Shown here piece after piece: positions 34,634-37,359 of a DNA stretch of 37,359 nt. Position 1 is the first letter of the stretch. Every line of letters begins with the position of its first letter. The DNA is from Brevundimonas sp. GTDB lineage: Bacteria > Pseudomonadota > Alphaproteobacteria > Caulobacterales > Caulobacteraceae. The notes beneath the pieces were generated by a model that ran no database searches, had not been told where the DNA came from, and saw nothing but the letters and a program-made list of their open reading frames with translations. The stretch is taken from positions 1-37,359 of the forward strand of contig NZ_JAEMRD010000018.1 in assembly GCF_016463485.1 (NCBI RefSeq), given 5' to 3'. The position numbers were made by a program, and so were the translations under genes.

Positions 34634-36037
34634 ATGCGACTTCTGGTGGTTGGAAGGCTTTCGGGCCAACTCGCGGCGGCGGTGAAGATGGCCATGGCGC
34701 ACGGCGCCAAGGTTCAGCACGTCGAACGCACCGATCAGGCGACGGAACAACTGCGCAGGGGGCAGGGCGCCGACCTTCTGATGGTCGACTACAATCTGGA
34801 CATCGCCGGGCTGATCGCCGCCAACGACGCCGAGCGGATTCATGTGCCGGTGGTCGCCTGCGGCGTCGACAACGATCCGGTCAAGGCCGCCGCCGCCATC
34901 CGTGCCGGTGCCAAGGAGTTCATCCCGCTTCCGCCCGAGGCTGATCTGATCGCCGCCGTCCTGTCGGCCGTCGCCGACGACGAGCGCCCGCTGATCTCGG
35001 CCGATCCATCGATGCAGGCCGTGGTCAAGCTGGCCGACCAGGTCGCCCGCTCGGAAGCCTCCATCCTGATCACCGGCGAGAGCGGCGTCGGTAAGGAAGT
35101 CATGGCGCGCTATCTGCACGTCAACTCCAAGCGCGCCGAGCGCCCCTTCATCAGCGTCAACTGCGCCGCCATCCCCGACAACCTGCTGGAATCGGAACTG
35201 TTCGGGCACGAGAAGGGGGCCTTCACCGGCGCCGTCGCCCGCCGCATCGGCAAGTTCGAGGAGGCCGACGGCGGTACCCTGTTGCTGGACGAAATCAGCG
35301 AGATGGACGCCCGGCTTCAGGCCAAGCTGCTGCGCGCCATTCAGGAACGGATCATCGACCGCGTCGGCGGGACCAAGCCGGTGCCGGTCAACATCCGCAT
35401 CATTGCCACCTCCAACCGCGACCTGGCCAAGGCCGTCGCCGAAGGCACCTTCCGCGAAGACCTTCTGTACCGCCTGAACGTCGTCAACCTGCGCCTGCCC
35501 GCCCTGCGCGAGCGGCCCGGCGACGTGGCGGTCCTGGCCGATCACTTCGTCAAGAAATACGCCGCCGCCAACGGCGTGCCGGTCCGCCCGCTGTCGGTCG
35601 ATGCCCGCCGCGCCCTGGCCGCCCACCGCTGGCCCGGCAACGTCCGTGAGCTGGAAAACGCCATGCACCGCGCCGTCCTGCTGGCCGTCGGTCCCGAGAT
35701 CGACGCCGAGGCCATCCGCCTGCCCGACGGCCAACCCTTGATGGGCGCAGTCGCCGGCGCAGAGGCAGGGCAGGGGGGTCTGGCCGCCCGCGCCGCCCAG
35801 ACCGCCGACGCCGTATCGCGCGCCTATGTCGGCCAGACCGTCGCCCAGATGGAAAAGACCCTGATCCTCGACACCCTGACCCACTGCCTGGGCAACCGCA
35901 CCCACGCGGCCAACATCCTGGGCATCTCCATCCGGACGCTCCGCAACAAGCTCAACGAGTACGCCGACGAAGGCACCCAGATCATTGCGCCCCAGACGGG
36001 CATCGCCACCGGCGGTTACGGCGCGAGCGCGGCGTGA
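34634..36037 (+). CDS. flbD: Sigma54-dependent flagellar regulator FlbD
   Basis: A 467-residue bacterial enhancer-binding protein. The N-terminal receiver-like domain (about 1-110) lacks the usual acidic pair and the usual lysine, though Asp52 sits at the phosphoacceptor place. The AAA+ domain (about 122-360) has Walker A GESGVGKE (148-155), GAFTGA (195-200) that contacts sigma54, and Walker B LLLDEISEM. A Fis-type helix-turn-helix ends the protein (HAANILGISIRTLRNKLNEY). In Caulobacter FlbD activates class III and IV flagellar promoters with sigma54 and represses fliF. The same role is likely here. The stop overlaps the beta-lactamase GTG by four bases. Confidence 0.95.
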   Translation: MRLLVVGRLSGQLAAAVKMAMAHGAKVQHVERTDQATEQLRRGQGADLLMVDYNLDIAGLIAANDAERIHVPVVACGVDNDPVKAAAAIRAGAKEFIPLPPEADLIAAVLSAVADDERPLISADPSMQAVVKLADQVARSEASILITGESGVGKEVMARYLHVNSKRAERPFISVNCAAIPDNLLESELFGHEKGAFTGAVARRIGKFEEADGGTLLLDEISEMDARLQAKLLRAIQERIIDRVGGTKPVPVNIRIIATSNRDLAKAVAEGTFREDLLYRLNVVNLRLPALRERPGDVAVLADHFVKKYAAANGVPVRPLSVDARRALAAHRWPGNVRELENAMHRAVLLAVGPEIDAEAIRLPDGQPLMGAVAGAEAGQGGLAARAAQTADAVSRAYVGQTVAQMEKTLILDTLTHCLGNRTHAANILGISIRTLRNKLNEYADEGTQIIAPQTGIATGGYGASAA

Positions 36038-36933
36038 CCCACCGCCGGACCGTTCTTGCGGGCCTCGGAGCGCTCGGCCTGCTGGGTTGCGCGCGTGAAG
36101 GCGAGGCTTCGGCCCCGGCCGCCGTCGCGGCTGCAGTGCCAGAAGCCATCGACCTGTCTGCTCTGGAACGCGCCAACGGCGGTCGCCTGGGCTTCTTCGC
36201 CCACGACCTCGGCACGGGCCGTCAGCTGACCGCGCGCGGCGACGAACGCTTCGTCTATTGCTCGACCTTCAAGATGTACCTGGCCGCCGCGACCTTGCTG
36301 CGCGTCCAGGCTGGCGACGACCAACTCGACCGCCTGATCCCGATCACCCGCGCGGACATGGTCAACCACGCCCCCGTGACCGAACCGGCCGTCGGCTCCA
36401 GCCTTTCGGTTGATCGCCTGATGCAGGCCGTCGTCGAGGTCTCCGACAACCCGGCCGCCAACCTGCTGCTCAAGGCGCTGGGCGGCATCGACGCCATGCG
36501 CGCCTTCTATCGCGACCTCGGCGACGCCTCGACCACGGTCGATCGCTTCGAGCCCGAGATGAATCGTCTCGACGGCGACAAGGACACCATCACCCCGATC
36601 CAGTCGGCGGCCAACATCCGCCGGCTGTTCCTCGACAACGGCACGCCCCTGTCCGACGCGTCGAAAGCCAGGCTGCTCGGCTGGATGTTCGCATCCCCCA
36701 CCGGCGTCGCCCGCATCAAGGCCGGGGTGCCCGCCGGATGGCGCGTGGCGCACAAGACCGGCACGGGCGGCTACGGGCCGACCAACGACATCGGCATCCT
36801 GTATCCCCCGACCGGCGCGCCCGTGATCGTCGCCGCCTACTACCACGCGACCTCGACCTCCTCCGCTGCCGCCAATGAGGCGGTCATCGCACAGGCGACC
36901 CGTCTGGCCCTGACTCAACTCGGCCGCGCATGA
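36034..36933 (+). CDS. Class A beta-lactamase-family lipoprotein in the flagellar operon
   Basis: A 299-residue serine beta-lactamase-family protein with all class A motifs in order: STFK with Ser77 and Lys80, SDN at 137-139, the omega loop RFEPEMN with Glu173 and Asn177, and KTG at 241-243. The signal contains twin arginines (HRRTVLAG) and a lipobox LLGC with Cys19, suggesting an exported, lipid-anchored enzyme, possibly through Tat. Cys76 precedes the catalytic serine, as in some carbapenemases, but the residue after KTGT is Gly, so their disulfide cannot form. It begins with a GTG overlapping flbD by four bases, and its stop overlaps the flhA ATG. Substrate range is not predictable from motifs. 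Confidence 0.93.
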   Translation: MTHRRTVLAGLGALGLLGCAREGEASAPAAVAAAVPEAIDLSALERANGGRLGFFAHDLGTGRQLTARGDERFVYCSTFKMYLAAATLLRVQAGDDQLDRLIPITRADMVNHAPVTEPAVGSSLSVDRLMQAVVEVSDNPAANLLLKALGGIDAMRAFYRDLGDASTTVDRFEPEMNRLDGDKDTITPIQSAANIRRLFLDNGTPLSDASKARLLGWMFASPTGVARIKAGVPAGWRVAHKTGTGGYGPTNDIGILYPPTGAPVIVAAYYHATSTSSAAANEAVIAQATRLALTQLGRA

Positions 36934-37359
36934 CCGACGTCCCCGCCTCGCCCATCCTGATGAAGGACGGCATGGCTCGTCCGACGGGCGGGGACGTGCG
37001 CAACTGGCTGCTGCGTGGTGAGGTCGGGATGGCGGTCGGCGTGATCGGCGTCATCCTGCTGCTGATCCTGCCTGTGCCGAAGTTCCTGCTGGACCTGCTG
37101 CTGGCCATCAGCCTGGTCTCCAGCGTGCTGATCCTGATGACGGCGCTGATGATGAAGCGGCCGCTGGACTTCGCCATCTTCCCGACCGTCCTGCTGATCT
37201 CGACATTGTTCCGGCTGGGCCTGAACCTGGCCTCGACGCGTCTGATCCTGACCCACGGTCACGAGGGCCACGATTCCGCCGGTCAGGTGATCAATGCCTT
37301 CGGTGCCCTGATGATGGGCGGCAGCTTCATCATCGGCATCATCATCTTCGCCATCATCC
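36930..37359 (+). CDS. flhA: Flagellar biosynthesis protein FlhA, 5' part (3' end outside window)
   Basis: FlhA is the large inner-membrane gate of the flagellar type III export apparatus. The 143 codons present encode the first membrane helices and the family signature KRPLDFAIFPTVLLISTLFRLGLNLASTRLIL, followed by AAGQVI-like SAGQVINAFGALMMGGSFIIGIIIF. The remaining helices and the cytoplasmic nonameric ring domain lie beyond the window. The ATG overlaps the beta-lactamase stop in an ATGA arrangement, so translation is probably coupled. Confidence 0.96.
   Translation, partial: MTDVPASPILMKDGMARPTGGDVRNWLLRGEVGMAVGVIGVILLLILPVPKFLLDLLLAISLVSSVLILMTALMMKRPLDFAIFPTVLLISTLFRLGLNLASTRLILTHGHEGHDSAGQVINAFGALMMGGSFIIGIIIFAII

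Noticed and set aside
1..37359. CRISPR array, tRNA or rRNA genes, insertion sequences, prophage genes
   Set aside because: No regularly spaced repeats, no cloverleaf or rRNA segments, and no transposase, integrase or phage protein were recognised.

Overview
The window is high-GC, densely packed DNA from an alphaproteobacterium. It is most likely a member of the Caulobacteraceae, and Brevundimonas fits best. The evidence is a murC-murB-ddl-ftsQ-ftsA-ftsZ-lpxC cell-wall/division cluster, a fliF-fliG-fliH-fliN-flbD flagellar operon of Caulobacter type (FlbD is a caulobacterial regulator), a large TonB-dependent receptor, and CtrA-like TTAA-N7-TTAAC boxes and GANTC sites upstream of ftsZ. The genus is inferred, not proven. 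No tRNA, rRNA, CRISPR array, phage or insertion sequence was seen.

Layout. (1) 1-7401: dcw cluster on the + strand: the 3' end of murC, two small passenger genes (GFA-type zinc enzyme and VOC protein) coupled by overlapping starts and stops, murB, a cytochrome b561-YceI fusion with its own promoter-like sequence, ddl, ftsQ and ftsA. (2) 7402-11000: a 1117-residue TonB-dependent receptor lies between ftsA and ftsZ and ends in a strong terminator. (3) 11001-13948: ftsZ behind a regulatory region rich in CtrA half-sites and GANTC sites, its terminator, a palindromic repeat, and lpxC. (4) 13949-16868: a nested palindrome fills the convergent gap, then a minus-strand operon lgt - NDUFAF7-like methyltransferase - pgeF. 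(5) 17071-18738: ubiK-like gene, YbjN-family gene and proC. (6) 18739-24712: accessory stretch with an atypical lower-GC lipoprotein gene, a secreted hypothetical protein, an EnvZ/OmpR-type two-component pair, a TetR regulator divergent from an aldo-keto reductase, and a lipoprotein with a probable jelly-roll domain. (7) 24845-30811: nucleoside transporter, GST, 2'-5' RNA ligase-like protein, hotdog thioesterase, DUF3253 protein, a uracil-DNA-glycosylase-superfamily gene bracketed by two copies of one palindromic repeat, a lipoprotein alpha/beta hydrolase, and a DUF3667-like membrane protein. (8) 30812-37359: flagellar operon fliF-fliG-fliH(flbE)-fliN-flbD, then a class A beta-lactamase gene overlapping both flbD and the truncated flhA.

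Functionally the window is dominated by envelope synthesis and cell division (Mur, Ddl, FtsQAZ, LpxC, Lgt, PgeF) and flagellum assembly, two programmes that CtrA coordinates in Caulobacter. No clearly new multi-gene system was found. The most interesting points are the beta-lactamase gene nested in the flagellar operon, the receptor gene separating ftsA from ftsZ, repeats that have become part of coding sequences around the glycosylase gene, and the dense cell-cycle-type regulatory region in front of ftsZ.
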